Shown here piece after piece: positions 36,481-45,591 of a stretch of DNA of 64,000 nt. The stretch lies in the NCBI GenBank assembly GCA_963422445.2, contig OY729512.2, positions 1,674,001 through 1,738,000 of the forward strand, in the 5' to 3' direction. This DNA is from G963422445 sp963422445. GTDB lineage: Bacteria; Pseudomonadota; Alphaproteobacteria; Thalassobaculales; Thalassobaculaceae. Position 1 is the stretch's first letter. Each line of letters starts with the position of its first letter. The translations under genes were made by a program, and so were the position numbers. The notes under the pieces are model-generated. The model saw only the letters and a list, made by a program, of their open reading frames with translations. It did not search any database and had not been told where the DNA came from.

Positions 36481-37293
36481 TTCTGCACCGATCCAAGCCT
36501 GCCCTTGCAGTTGGCGTCCTACATGATCCAGATCTGGAAACGCCATGTGGGGATAGATGCGGCGAAGCTGCGGGCGTCGCCGCCGATCATTCCGATCGTT
36601 CTCTTTCACGGTGAAGCTGAGGGAACGGTGCCGGCCTCGCTGGCAGCGGTCGTCGAAACCCAGGACGAGCCAGCGTTGGCGTTCGCGGAGGACTTCAACG
36701 AAATACTCCAGAATATCAGAAGGCTCACGACGGAGGACGTGTTGCGGAACGCTGATCTTAAGCCCGGTCTGGTCGTGCTGAAGCGTGAGGTGATCGAATT
36801 GCTGCAACCGCTTATGCACGTGGCTCCGGTGAAAGGCACATGTAGCGTTTGGCGTGCCGGAAATAGTCGACATCGGGGGCAACATCGTGTGCCACCAGAG
36901 CCACGTGCATAAGCGGTTTGCTGGATACGGTGCTGCGGGGGTTGCACGCCGACAGCGAATTACATCGTCAGGTACTGAACTATATTGTCCGGGTTTATGC
37001 GGATCTCGACCTGTCCTGATTCAAGACGACTCTGGAGAACAAACCTGATCATCCGGAGATGATTGTGAACACGATTGTGGGAATCTTGATTGCACAAGGG
37101 GAAGCCCGAGGGGAAAGTCGAAGGATAAGCAAAGATGCTTGCCCGCCTGCTCGAACGATGGTTCGATCCTCCGCCCCAGGCGGCGCAGAAACGCATTGCG
37201 GCAGCCTCGATCGGGCAAATTGACGCATGGTTCGACGATGCGTTCGAGGCGCGATCGCTGGATGATTTGACCGGCCGGTCAGAGATCTTCTGA
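36481..37293 (+). pseudogene. Rpn/YhgA-like (Transposase_31) recombination-promoting nuclease, interrupted by a MITE
   Basis: The frame reads TDPSLPLQLASYMIQIWKRH, SPPIIPIVLFHGEAEGTVP and VVLKREVIELL, all Rpn-family features (PLQLxxYM-xIW, LPPIIPxVLxHG). A 111-bp MITE then interrupts; after it the frame resumes as LDTVLRGLHADSELHRQVLN and YIVRVYADLDLS. A further frame gives MLARLLERWFDPPPQAAQKR and ASIGQIDAWFDDAFEA, the usual Rpn C-terminus, to a stop at 37293. The N-terminus is missing at the IS1634 fragment border and there is at least one frameshift near 37130. Confidence 0.7.
36807..36917. mobile_element. 111-bp MITE, copy 1
   Basis: Bounded by ACCGCTTATGCACGTGGCTC and its inverted copy. 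Flanks TTGCTGCA (36799-36806) and TTGCTGGA (36918-36925) match at 7 of 8 positions. Removing the element and one flank restores the reading frame of the Rpn gene. It is in the same orientation as copy 2. Confidence 0.88.
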
Positions 37294-37832
37294 AACGGTG
37301 CCTTGACATCCGGTTCAGGGATCCGCGCTTGCCGGAAATTTTCGCAAACGCCTGGGTGTGTTTTTCGGAAGGTGCTACGACGCCGCCACAGAGGTGAGAG
37401 CAGGCGCGCCTTTTTCCGGGGCGAAGGATCGTGTGTGCAGCGCCGCCGGTTTTCATCCTTTGTCGATGTCCCGGTGGCGCCCGGAGGCGTTGCCTTTGCA
37501 CCAGAACAAACCCTGATAAAGGACGGCTCGGAAACGGGACGCACGACCGGCTGAAAAGCCATCGAAATCCGCCGCTTCCGGCCTGCCGGGCAAACTTTTG
37601 AGCATTCCGTCAAGGCTCCCGGACGGCTCGCCAAAATCATCCGGCACAACCCGAAACCGCAGGCACGGCAGCGACTGCTCAAGGTCTTGGGAACCGAAGG
37701 ACACCGCGCGACAAGTGGCAGCGGCTTTGATTGTCATGGTGAGCGCGACGGTTGCGCTGTCGTTCGGGCGAATAACGATGTCCACTGCGGCTTTGACAGT
37801 TTGGGCCGGGCCGGATATGTCTTCCGGCAAAT
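37294..37832. other. Intergenic region before tRNA-Thr
   Basis: About 540 bp. A minus-strand frame (37830-37453, starting MPEDISGPAQTVKAAVDIVI) is open but resembles nothing known to me, so I do not call it. No RNA structure or repeat stands out. Confidence 0.4.
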
Positions 37833-37908
37833 GCCGGTTTAGCTCAGCTGGTAGAGCATCTGATTTGTAATCAGAGGGTCGGGGGTTCGAGTCCCTTAAC
37901 CGGCACCA
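37833..37908 (+). tRNA. tRNA-Thr (anticodon TGT)
   Basis: A complete cloverleaf: acceptor GCCGGTT/AACCGGC, D-arm GCTCAGCTGGTAGAGC, anticodon stem TCTGA/TCAGA around loop TTTGTAA (anticodon TGT), T-arm with GGTTCGAGTCC, and an encoded 3' ACCA. It reads ACN codons as threonine, chiefly ACA. It lies on the plus strand against the direction of the flanking core genes. Confidence 0.95.
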
Positions 37909-38020
37909 CCGTATTTTCGGGCGATGTCTTGCTTCGTCCGGCTACCACATCGAAGTGGCGAATCATCTTGTGGGGAGACGGCCTCCGCCGGGAGACTCCG
38001 TTAATCCGGTGGCCGCGCTG

Positions 38021-39016
38021 TCAATTTGCGCAGTTTATGCGCTTCTCTTCAATCATTGCGCGGCGCTTGAGAGTAGCCTGTGCCTTCGGGAACTGGTGAT
38101 GGAATTGGGTTAGCGCAACGCAAGCGTCTTCAATGCGTTGCATGCGGGCCAATGCCAGCGCGAGCTTGAGGAGATTGTCAGGAGCTTTCGGACTATTCGC
38201 ATATTTTTCGTACCCGGTAGCAAAGGCTGTGGCCGCCTCGGCATACTGTTCTCGAACATAATGGGTTTCGCCGAGCCAATACATTGCATTGCCTGCGAGC
38301 GGGTTGTCGGAAAATGTCTCGACAAATCCCTGGAACGCGGACTCCGCGGCCGGATAATCATGTTTCATCAACAGCGCGAATGCTTGCTTGTATCGGGTCG
38401 GGGGATCAGTCGCGGGGGCGGGCTGCGGCGGCGCATCGGTCTGTGCCGCGCCACGGTCTCGCATCCGGCCGGCTTCTGGATGTCCGGGGGCGCCCGGCGT
38501 GACTTCCAGTCGATTTGACGCGACTGTCGGGGCCGGACTGCTGTTCGCCGCTATTTCGGTTGCGACTGTGTCGGCTGCCACGGCAGTTGCAATGTTCGGA
38601 CCTAAGGCGGTCATCGCGGCAGGCGCGCGTCGTTGCATCTCGGTCTCGATGTGGTCGATGCGCGCAGTTTCCCTGGTCAGCGCAAACTGGACCTCCGCCA
38701 CGCGACCGTTCAGATTCCGCATCTGGTCCTCAAGCTGTTGCAGCCGGATAATAGCGCGTTTTGCCCAACTCTGCGCCACAGGTCCATCACGACCTCCAGA
38801 CGCCGTCTCTGGCGTCGAGGGCGCACCCGTGGCGGGCCGGGACCTGTCGTCCTGTGTGAACATTCGCCGCTGCAGTTCCCGAAGATCCAGCTCCAGACGT
38901 TCAATCCGGCGTTGCAGGTCATTCCGGGTTTGCGCGCCGACAGTCGCCGGCAGGAACAGACTCCCCGCGAGCATCATGAGAGCCGAAACCAGAATTAGGG
39001 ATCCTCTGGCCGACAT
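38021..39016 (-). CDS. cpoB: Tol-Pal system protein CpoB (YbgF)
   Basis: 331 residues. This periplasmic coordinator links Tol-Pal function with cell-wall synthesis during division. The signal peptide is MSARGSLILVSALMMLAGSL with cleavage near VGA-Q. It is followed by a coiled coil (NDLQRRIERLELDLRELQRR, a trimerisation region) and a C-terminal TPR domain (YKQAFALLMKHDYPAAESAF, YWLGETHYVREQYAEAATAF, KAPDNLLKLALALARM). An Ala/Pro-rich linker joins them. The start at 39016 has GGGAGG upstream. Last gene of the tol block. Confidence 0.92.
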   Translation of the reverse strand: MSARGSLILVSALMMLAGSLFLPATVGAQTRNDLQRRIERLELDLRELQRRMFTQDDRSRPATGAPSTPETASGGRDGPVAQSWAKRAIIRLQQLEDQMRNLNGRVAEVQFALTRETARIDHIETEMQRRAPAAMTALGPNIATAVAADTVATEIAANSSPAPTVASNRLEVTPGAPGHPEAGRMRDRGAAQTDAPPQPAPATDPPTRYKQAFALLMKHDYPAAESAFQGFVETFSDNPLAGNAMYWLGETHYVREQYAEAATAFATGYEKYANSPKAPDNLLKLALALARMQRIEDACVALTQFHHQFPKAQATLKRRAMIEEKRINCAN

Positions 39017-39147
39017 GTTCACCTCCCGTCCGGTACTAGCACAAATCTGCACGTCACGGCTTGGAGGACACCGAATGGATACGGCAAAATCAGGGCATTG
39101 ATCCGGTCGGGTCCGAACGGTCGTGGCGGAAATGATGCAGCGGTCGA

Positions 39148-39696
39148 TCAGTGGATTACGGAAACCGCGCGCCGGTTCTGGGCCCAGGATGCTTCATCGC
39201 TGCCAAAGGCGACTGGCCTTTCCTTGCCGTAACTTTTCGTATTCAGGCGATTCGGATCGATGCCGCTCGCGATCAGGTAGTCGCGTACCGCATGGGCGCG
39301 GCGGTTGCCGAGAGCCAGATTGTAGTTTCTGGTCCCACGCTCGTCGCAATGCCCCTCGATGGTGACCATAGTGCCGCGGTACTTCTGGAGCCAGACCACC
39401 TGCCGGTCAAGCGTCGCCTGAGAATCTGGCGTCAGGTCCGAACGATCGTAGGCGAAGAACACCCTGTCGCCCACATCCGTTACGAAGTTCTCTTTCGCTG
39501 TTGGGGTCGGTCCTGATCCCGTTGCCGATGACTCGACCGGCTTTGATCCTACGCTTGATCCTGTATTTGGTGTCGTCGGGGCACCGATCTGCTGCGTTGC
39601 ACCCTGCCCCCCTGTTTCATCAGTCATCGTCTGATCTTGCGCGCAGGCAGAGATCAGAACAACGGCAGAGACCAAACACAAAAATTTCCAACACAT
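39148..39696 (-). CDS. pal: Peptidoglycan-associated lipoprotein Pal
   Basis: 182 residues. Lipobox LISAC at about 14-18 marks an outer-membrane lipoprotein. After a flexible Thr/Ser/Pro-rich linker comes the OmpA-like domain VFFAYDRSDLTPDSQATLDR, VTIEGHCDERGTRNYNLALG with NRRAHAVRDYL, and the closing KSYGKERPVAFGSDEASWAQ with NRRAV. It binds peptidoglycan and TolB. The start at 39696 (MCWKFLCLVS) has GGGAGGACAG before it. Confidence 0.95.
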   Translation of the reverse strand: MCWKFLCLVSAVVLISACAQDQTMTDETGGQGATQQIGAPTTPNTGSSVGSKPVESSATGSGPTPTAKENFVTDVGDRVFFAYDRSDLTPDSQATLDRQVVWLQKYRGTMVTIEGHCDERGTRNYNLALGNRRAHAVRDYLIASGIDPNRLNTKSYGKERPVAFGSDEASWAQNRRAVSVIH

Positions 39697-39862
39697 TTCT
39701 TCTGTCCTCCCAATAGGGGGTTGCATTACCGGAGCAGCTACACCTGTAAACAACAGGCCGACGCCAGCGAGATCAGCACTGCCAGGAGACATAACAGAAA
39801 AACCGTTCCAGAGAAACCACATTCACAAAGCCGGCCGGATTCAACCGGAAACAAGGCCGCTG
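39697..39862. other. Gap between tolB and pal
   Basis: About 165 bp, AC-rich and without a coding frame. It may hold a separate pal promoter, as in other proteobacteria, but none is clear. Confidence 0.4.
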
Positions 39863-41236
39863 TCATGGAAGCAGCGGTGACCAGGCTGGATCCGACGCAT
39901 CTCCGAGCGTGTCGATCAAGCGTTCATTAGCGCCCGTCAGATCGATGGAATACAGTCTGAAGCTGCCGCCCTGACCATACTTGTCGGAAGGTTCTTGCCG
40001 GCAAAACATCAGAACCCGGCCATTGGGTGCCCAAGTCGGCCCTTCGACCAGAAAACCCTTGGCCAGCAAACGCTCTCCGTAGCCGTCGATACCCATGACT
40101 CCGATGTAGAAGATGCCGCTGTCAATCTTGGTGAAGGCGATCAGATCGCCGCGGGGTGACCAGAGCGGAGTTCCATATCCGGCCTTGCCGAGGCTGATGC
40201 GACGGACATTGGTGCCGTCAGCCTCCATGACATAGAGTTGCTGTGATCCCTCGCGGTCGGAACTGAAGACGATTTTACGGCCATCCGGCGAATAACTCGG
40301 CGAGGTGTCGATCGCCGATGTATCGGTCAACTGGACGATCTTCCGCGTTGCCAGATCCATTGTGAAGATATTGGTCATACTGCCGCGAACATGGCTCATG
40401 ATGACGCTGGTGCCGTCCGGCGAAAACCGCGGCGCGAAGGTCATGCCGGGAAAATCCCCGAGTACCTCCTGCTGCCCCGTCTCGATGTTGAAGACATAAA
40501 CCCGTGGTTGGTCGTTGTAATAGGCGAGATAGGTGATCTCATGGGTCAGCGGTGAAAACTGCGGCGTGAGAACCAAGTCCTTCCCATCAGTTAGAAAGCT
40601 CCGGTTGGCGCCGTCCTGATCCATGATCGCGAGGCGTTTTATCCGATGGTCTGGAGGACCGCTTTCTTCGATGTAGACAATGCGGGTGTCGAAATACCCG
40701 GTTTCGCCGGTGATCCGATGGTATATGAGATCGGAAATGATATGCGCGACCCGTCGCCAGTTATCCTTGTCCGTGAAATACGCGTTGCCGACCATTTGCT
40801 GTTCGGCATAAGTGTCCCAGAGTCGGAATTCGACCCGTAATCGCTCGTCTTCCAGGATTGCGACCGCGCCATGGACAAGCGCCCGGGCCCCCGACAATCG
40901 CCAGTTGGCAAATTGTGGCATGACGGCGAGCGGAACGGCATGCTGGATGAACGCCTTCTGGTCGATTGGCTCGAACAAACCTGATCGTTCGAGATCTGCC
41001 GCAACAACCGAACTGACATTTCGTCCGAGCTGTGCTGACGCTCCCTCAGTAGCCGTGAAGTCGGCGATAGCGATCGGCATCGGATCGGATCGGCCTTCCG
41101 TGATATCGATCCGGAGTTCAGACCGCGCCGATTCCGGTACCAGCCACATGGCGATTGCCAGGATCAGCAAGATGCCGGACATGAGCGACACGCGGCTTCG
41201 TGCCAGGGTGTCGCTGAAGGTGATGTTGTTGACCAT
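39863..41236 (-). CDS. tolB: Tol-Pal translocation protein TolB
   Basis: 457 residues. Periplasmic protein with a signal segment (SLMSGILLILAIAMWLVPES) then the mature start SELRIDITEGRSDPMPIAIA. The N-terminal domain is followed by a beta-propeller with repeated units such as FLTDGKDLVLTPQFSPLTHE, FAPRFSPDGTSVIMS, SPSYSPDGRKIVFSSDREGS and TPLWSPRGDLIAFTKID. It couples the TolA/Q/R motor with Pal. It lies 17 nt after tolA. Confidence 0.96.
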   Translation of the reverse strand: MVNNITFSDTLARSRVSLMSGILLILAIAMWLVPESARSELRIDITEGRSDPMPIAIADFTATEGASAQLGRNVSSVVAADLERSGLFEPIDQKAFIQHAVPLAVMPQFANWRLSGARALVHGAVAILEDERLRVEFRLWDTYAEQQMVGNAYFTDKDNWRRVAHIISDLIYHRITGETGYFDTRIVYIEESGPPDHRIKRLAIMDQDGANRSFLTDGKDLVLTPQFSPLTHEITYLAYYNDQPRVYVFNIETGQQEVLGDFPGMTFAPRFSPDGTSVIMSHVRGSMTNIFTMDLATRKIVQLTDTSAIDTSPSYSPDGRKIVFSSDREGSQQLYVMEADGTNVRRISLGKAGYGTPLWSPRGDLIAFTKIDSGIFYIGVMGIDGYGERLLAKGFLVEGPTWAPNGRVLMFCRQEPSDKYGQGGSFRLYSIDLTGANERLIDTLGDASDPAWSPLLP

Positions 41237-41253
41237 GCATTATGCTCCGGGGG

Positions 41254-42207
41254 TTACTGCAGCATTTTTCTCGGGTCGAAATTGAAGATGAACGTCTTCC
41301 ATAACGCGTATTTGTCGGGCGGCAACAGCAACCGCCGGCATTGCGGATCGTTGAGAGCCCTGAGGGCGCTTTCGGCTGCCGCCCGGAAATGTGGATCCGT
41401 TCTCATTCGCGTCTGATTGACGACCGTCGCGTCGCGGATGGTCGCATCCGGGTTCACGCTCATTTCGATCTCGACATTCAGGGTCGCCGCTGCGCGGGCT
41501 CCGGCAGCGATGTTCCAGCATCGTGCGATTTGTTGGCGCACCACCTGAATCTCGTCGACCGTCATCTTCCGGTCGGCGTCGAACTTCCGGTCGGTTCGGT
41601 TGCGGGTGGCCTCGCGAACCCGTGTTAGCAGATCTTTTGTTTGATCTTTCAGCGGTTTCTCCGCTGTTTGAGGCGGTGTCTTTTTCAGATTCTTGAGCAG
41701 TCGGGCGAGTTTCTGTTTGTTCGGCACAACCTGCTTCGGCGCGGTTTCGGGCTCCGGTTGCGGTTCCGGCTTCGACAATGCTGCAACCGTTTTCGGAGTC
41801 GGTTTTGGTTGTGGTGCCGGTTCGGCTGCGGGCTTCGGTTTTGGGGCAGGGGTCGTCTTGACTACAGGTTTCGGTTTGGGCGGAGGGGCCTTCTTGACCA
41901 CAGGTTTCGGCTTTTCCGGTGGGCTTGATGCGGCATCCGGCACTGTTAAAATCGGGGCGGTGGGCTTCGGCGGCGGCTTCCGGCGGGTTTGTCCCGGTGT
42001 TGGGTCTGGAACCGTTTTCTGAGTTGTCGGGCTTGGTTGGTCGGGTGGAACATTGGTGACGTCGCTGAGGTCTGCCATCCTGACGAACACGATATCGTCG
42101 AGAACTGGCGGATCGTTCCAGAGATGTGGCAAGCCAAACCACGCGAAAGCAATGACAATGGCGTGCAGTCCAGCTGACAGCGCAACGCTTGTCTGCATTG
42201 TGCTCAT
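41254..42207 (-). CDS. tolA: TolA energy-transducing protein
   Basis: 317 residues. One N-terminal membrane helix (SVALSAGLHAIVIAFAWFGL) carries the SHLS-like contact with TolQ/R. Then comes a long Pro/Lys-rich stretch of PKPKP and PPPKPKPVVK type units (about 85-150), a charged helical linker (KQKLARLLKNLKK), and a C-terminal TonB/TolA domain (QQIARCWNIAAGARAAATLN, RTDPHFRAAAESALRALNDP). Start and tolR stop overlap by four bases. Confidence 0.93.
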   Translation of the reverse strand: MSTMQTSVALSAGLHAIVIAFAWFGLPHLWNDPPVLDDIVFVRMADLSDVTNVPPDQPSPTTQKTVPDPTPGQTRRKPPPKPTAPILTVPDAASSPPEKPKPVVKKAPPPKPKPVVKTTPAPKPKPAAEPAPQPKPTPKTVAALSKPEPQPEPETAPKQVVPNKQKLARLLKNLKKTPPQTAEKPLKDQTKDLLTRVREATRNRTDRKFDADRKMTVDEIQVVRQQIARCWNIAAGARAAATLNVEIEMSVNPDATIRDATVVNQTRMRTDPHFRAAAESALRALNDPQCRRLLLPPDKYALWKTFIFNFDPRKMLQ

Positions 42208-42704
42208 CCACTTCCGGGGCTGCCTTCTGCCGGCGCCGTCCAGACCGGAAAGGCTTCGATTTCGCTTTGGAGCGTTGCAAGATCGGTGCGCAGCGCAATG
42301 ACCGGAATTCCAGCATTACGGATCTCGCCAAGAACGACAGCGATGGCCCCGTAGTTCAGCTGGGCATCGCCGCGCAGGTGGACCTTGACCTTGGGATTGG
42401 CGGTGCGAATTCCGCGCAACCGTGGCGTCAATGCCGCCAGGGTGATCTCCGTCCGGTTCAGATAGATTCGTTTGTCACGATCGATTTCAACATTCAGCGG
42501 CTGGTCTTCATCCGCGATGATGAATTCCTTGCCGACCTTAGGCAATTGTACCGGAATTCCGAGAACCAGCAGCGGCGCTGTTACCATGAAGACGACCAGG
42601 AGCACCAGCATGACGTCAACGAAGGGCGTGACATTGATCTCACTCATCGGACGGTAGCGGCCACGATGACCGGTCGTCTTGCGGCGTGCCGGTTGAAGCG
42701 CCAT
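42204..42704 (-). CDS. tolR: TolR proton-channel component
   Basis: 166 residues. Member of the ExbD/TolR family: EINVTPFVDVMLVLLVVFMV is the membrane helix with the proton-carrying Asp (D in PFVDVML). The periplasmic domain includes VQLPKVGKEF, QPLNVEIDRDKRIYLN and a C-terminal region KVKVHLRGDAQLNYGAIAVV. It lies 3 nt after tolQ and overlaps tolA by 4 nt. Confidence 0.96.
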   Translation of the reverse strand: MALQPARRKTTGHRGRYRPMSEINVTPFVDVMLVLLVVFMVTAPLLVLGIPVQLPKVGKEFIIADEDQPLNVEIDRDKRIYLNRTEITLAALTPRLRGIRTANPKVKVHLRGDAQLNYGAIAVVLGEIRNAGIPVIALRTDLATLQSEIEAFPVWTAPAEGSPGSG

Positions 42705-42707
42705 CGT

Positions 42708-43439
42708 TCAGGCTCCTTCGTCAAGCTGACGCGACAGGATCGAGATGAATTCCGCCGAAAACCCTTCGAGACGATCGGCGAACCGGTCGAGATCGTGACT
42801 GATCTTATTGTAGGCGATAACCGCCGGAATCGCTGCGGCCAGACCGAGGGCAGTTGCGAACAGCGCTTCTGCAATGCCCGGCGCGACGACCGAGAGGGCC
42901 GTGGTTCGCGTTGCCGCAATCGACTGGAAGGAGTCCATGATACCCCAGACCGTGCCGAAGAGGCCGACGAAAGGCGCTGTCGAGCCGACCGAGGCCAGAA
43001 ACGACATCCGACGTTCGATGAACTCCATCTCGCGCCCGATCGTGAGGTTCATGATTTGCTCGACACGAAGCCGAAGGCTGGTCCGAACCTGTTCACCTTT
43101 GGAAACCAGACCGCGCTCGGTCGAACGGCGCCATTCGCGCATCGCCGCCACAAACACCGCCGACATCGGATCCGGCGGCATGTCGCCAATCCGGTTATAG
43201 AGATCATCAAGCGACCCGCCTGACCAGAAACTGTCCTCGAAGGTCCGGGCTCGCTGTTGCATACGTCGGATGCGCCGGGTCTTGTCGATGATGATCGCCC
43301 AGGTCCACACCGATGCAATGATAAGGCCGGTGATAACGGTTTTCACCACAGGATCGGCTGACAGGAACAAACCAACAATGCTCACATCCAATTCCGGTGC
43401 GTTCACAAGTTGCACACTGTCAACGAGAGTCTGTTCCAT
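42708..43439 (-). CDS. tolQ: TolQ motor component
   Basis: 243 residues from MEQTLVDSVQLVNAPELDVS. Member of the ExbB/TolQ/MotA family. First helix VVKTVITGLIIASVWTWAII. The conserved two-helix block is LASVGSTAPFVGLFGTVWGI followed by LSVVAPGIAEALFATALGLA. It uses the proton gradient with TolR to drive TolA. The ybgC stop is seven bases upstream. Confidence 0.96.
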   Translation of the reverse strand: MEQTLVDSVQLVNAPELDVSIVGLFLSADPVVKTVITGLIIASVWTWAIIIDKTRRIRRMQQRARTFEDSFWSGGSLDDLYNRIGDMPPDPMSAVFVAAMREWRRSTERGLVSKGEQVRTSLRLRVEQIMNLTIGREMEFIERRMSFLASVGSTAPFVGLFGTVWGIMDSFQSIAATRTTALSVVAPGIAEALFATALGLAAAIPAVIAYNKISHDLDRFADRLEGFSAEFISILSRQLDEGA

Positions 43440-43446
43440 CTGTCTT

Positions 43447-43920
43447 TCAATGTCCTTTTGCTGAATCAGGTCGACAGGCCGCAGCCAGAGCCCGGACGAC
43501 TGAAGCAGGCCATCGGACCGGCCGACCCTCTTGATTGATGCAAGCGAGCACAGGGTCGAGACGAGCCAGCCAGACCTCGTCAACACGATCACCGCTGATC
43601 AGGTGAATGCATTGAACCGCGGCAGCCCGGGCGCCGCGCAGATCATGCAGCATAGTGCGGACCTCAAGCAGGTCGTCGAGCCGGGCCAGTGCCCGGTAGT
43701 CTATTGCGCAGTAACGGACCGTAAAACCCACGCCTGCGGACTGTCGAAGCCTGTCTTGGGCGATGCCGTGCCGACGCAGGAATTCGGTGCGTGCCCGTTC
43801 CGCGAACTTCAGGTAGTTCGCGTGATAGACGATGCCGCCGGCATCGGTGTTCTCGTAATAGATCCGTACCCGGTAACAATGGGCCGGTCCGGTCATGATG
43901 CCGTTATCAGCGGGCATCAC
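43447..43920 (-). CDS. ybgC: Acyl-CoA thioesterase YbgC
   Basis: 157 residues with the 4-hydroxybenzoyl-CoA thioesterase hotdog fold. RIYYENTDAGGIVYHANYLK contains the catalytic Asp and the helix motif. FAERARTEFLRRHGIAQ follows. Usually cytoplasmic and co-transcribed with tol genes. The start at 43920 overlaps the ruvB stop by 14 nt; a later ATG at 43896 is also possible. Confidence 0.94.
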   Translation of the reverse strand: MMPADNGIMTGPAHCYRVRIYYENTDAGGIVYHANYLKFAERARTEFLRRHGIAQDRLRQSAGVGFTVRYCAIDYRALARLDDLLEVRTMLHDLRGARAAAVQCIHLISGDRVDEVWLARLDPVLACINQEGRPVRWPASVVRALAAACRPDSAKGH

Positions 43921-44983
43921 CAGGGTTCCCGGCTTTGCTGTTGGCGAACTCGTCGAACAGGTCCTGCTGACCTGCCGTGCTCGGTATCGGCAATCCCAGG
44001 TGGTGATAGGCCATCTTCAACAGTACCCGGCCACGCGGCGTTCGGCCAATGAATCCCTGTTGCATCAGGAACGGTTCGATCACCTCTTCAATCACATCGC
44101 GCTGTTCAGAGAGCGAGGCCGCCAGCGTCTCGGCGCCGACCGGACCGCCGTGATGATAATCGGCAATGCAGGACAGATAACGGCGATCCATCGCATCCAG
44201 GCCACGGTGGTCGACGTCAAGCCGGTTGAGGGCAGAGTCGGCCGCCACCGCATTGATTGCGTCCGGCCCGGGGGTGCCGGCAAAATCGCGCACCCGGCGC
44301 AACAGCCTTCCGGCGATCCGTGGCGTGCCACGGGAGCGCCGGGCGATCTCGTCGGCGCCATCTTCGGTGAGCGGCATGGATAGCAATTCGGCATTGCGCA
44401 ACAGAATCTGGCGCAGTTCGGTGACCGTGTAGAACTGGAGACGCAATGGAATTCCGAAGCGGTCGAGCAGCGGCTTCGTGATCAGTCCGGAACGGGTTGT
44501 TGCGGCGATCAGGGTAAACTGCGGAAGATCAATCCGCAACGACCGTGCTGCCGGTCCCTCGCCGATGATCAGGTCAAGCTGAAACTCTTCCATTGCCGGG
44601 TAGAGCACTTCCTCGACGGCGGGATTGAGACGATGAATCTCGTCGATGAACAGGACATCGCGAGGCTCGAGATTGGTCAGCAATGCTGCAAGATCGCCAG
44701 CCCGCGCGATGGTCGGGCCTGAGGTCATGCGAAAACCGACACTCAGTTCACGCGCGACAATCTGTGCCAGGGTCGTCTTGCCAAGGCCCGGCGGACCATG
44801 AAACAGCACATGGTCAAGAGCTTCGTGCCGGCCACGGGCTGCATCAATGAACACCTTCAGATTGTCACGAAGACTGCGCTGCCCGATGAATTCGTGCAGG
44901 GCTACCGGACGGAGGGTCGTGCTGTAACGATCGGCAGGATCTTCCCGGCCATCAACAATGCGACTGTCGTCGCCGGTGCTCAT
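43907..44983 (-). CDS. ruvB: Holliday junction helicase RuvB
   Basis: 358 residues from the ATG at 44983, which overlaps the ruvA stop (ATGA). AAA+ motor for branch migration. Walker A GPPGLGKTT, Walker B LFIDEIHRLNPAVEEVL, sensor 1 LIAATTRSGLITKPLLDRFG and the arginine-finger region GPTIARAGDLAALL are present. The winged-helix DNA-binding end is LMQQGFIGRTPRGRVLLKMA. Confidence 0.96.
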   Translation of the reverse strand: MSTGDDSRIVDGREDPADRYSTTLRPVALHEFIGQRSLRDNLKVFIDAARGRHEALDHVLFHGPPGLGKTTLAQIVARELSVGFRMTSGPTIARAGDLAALLTNLEPRDVLFIDEIHRLNPAVEEVLYPAMEEFQLDLIIGEGPAARSLRIDLPQFTLIAATTRSGLITKPLLDRFGIPLRLQFYTVTELRQILLRNAELLSMPLTEDGADEIARRSRGTPRIAGRLLRRVRDFAGTPGPDAINAVAADSALNRLDVDHRGLDAMDRRYLSCIADYHHGGPVGAETLAASLSEQRDVIEEVIEPFLMQQGFIGRTPRGRVLLKMAYHHLGLPIPSTAGQQDLFDEFANSKAGNPGDAR

Positions 44984-45591
44984 GATGCCAATTCCTGCAG
45001 ACTTGCCGAGATTAGGCGTTCCAGCGATGCCCCGGCACCAAGTGCGCCGTTTGCGGCCGAAACCGCCCCATAGGCGTCGGATTGGCTGTAGCCAAGGTTG
45101 ACCAGAGCCGAAATCGCATCTCTGGCAGCCGTCTCGTCCGGCAATAATCCGTTTGCCGGCCTGGCCCCGGACACCGCAGCGAACACCCAACCAGACGCAC
45201 GGTCCTTCAACTCGTTGATGATGCGTCCGGCGAGACGGGGGCCCACACCATTGGCTCGAGTCAAGATCGGTCTGTCCTGGGCAACGACAGCCTGCATGAC
45301 CTCATCGGGCGCCAGCGCCGAGAGTATCTCCAGAGCCGCCCGGGCTCCAACGCCCTGAACGGTCTGAAGGATCTGGAAACAGTTGCGTTCGCTCTCGGTC
45401 GTGAAACCGTAAAGATGAATATGATCCTCGCGGACGTGAGTCTCGACATGGACCGAGACAGTGCCACCGCTGTCACCGAGTTGTGTCAGTGTTCGCGATG
45501 ACGCGTAAACAAGATAGCCAACACCGCCGACATCAATCACCACGCCGTCCTTGCGGTGACTGTCAAGTATACCGGTCAGTTTCGCAATCAT
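44980..45591 (-). CDS. ruvA: Holliday junction DNA-binding protein RuvA
   Basis: 203 residues. Domain I OB fold: MIAKLTGILDSHRKDGVVID then VGGVGYLVYASSRTL and VREDHIHLYGF. Helix-hairpin-helix motifs lie in LQTVQGVGARAALEILSAL and RANGVGPRLAGRIINELKD. The C-terminal RuvB-binding domain is LVNLGYSQSDAYGAVSAANG. It overlaps ruvC by 4 nt and ruvB by 4 nt. Confidence 0.96.
   Translation of the reverse strand: MIAKLTGILDSHRKDGVVIDVGGVGYLVYASSRTLTQLGDSGGTVSVHVETHVREDHIHLYGFTTESERNCFQILQTVQGVGARAALEILSALAPDEVMQAVVAQDRPILTRANGVGPRLAGRIINELKDRASGWVFAAVSGARPANGLLPDETAARDAISALVNLGYSQSDAYGAVSAANGALGAGASLERLISASLQELAS

Noticed and set aside
37453..37830. 125-codon minus-strand frame next to tRNA-Thr
   Set aside because: No recognised motifs or ribosome-binding site; it lies in a decayed stretch.
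41641..41930. Gly/Phe-rich repetitive frame opposite tolA
   Set aside because: It reflects the Pro/Lys repeats of tolA read on the other strand.
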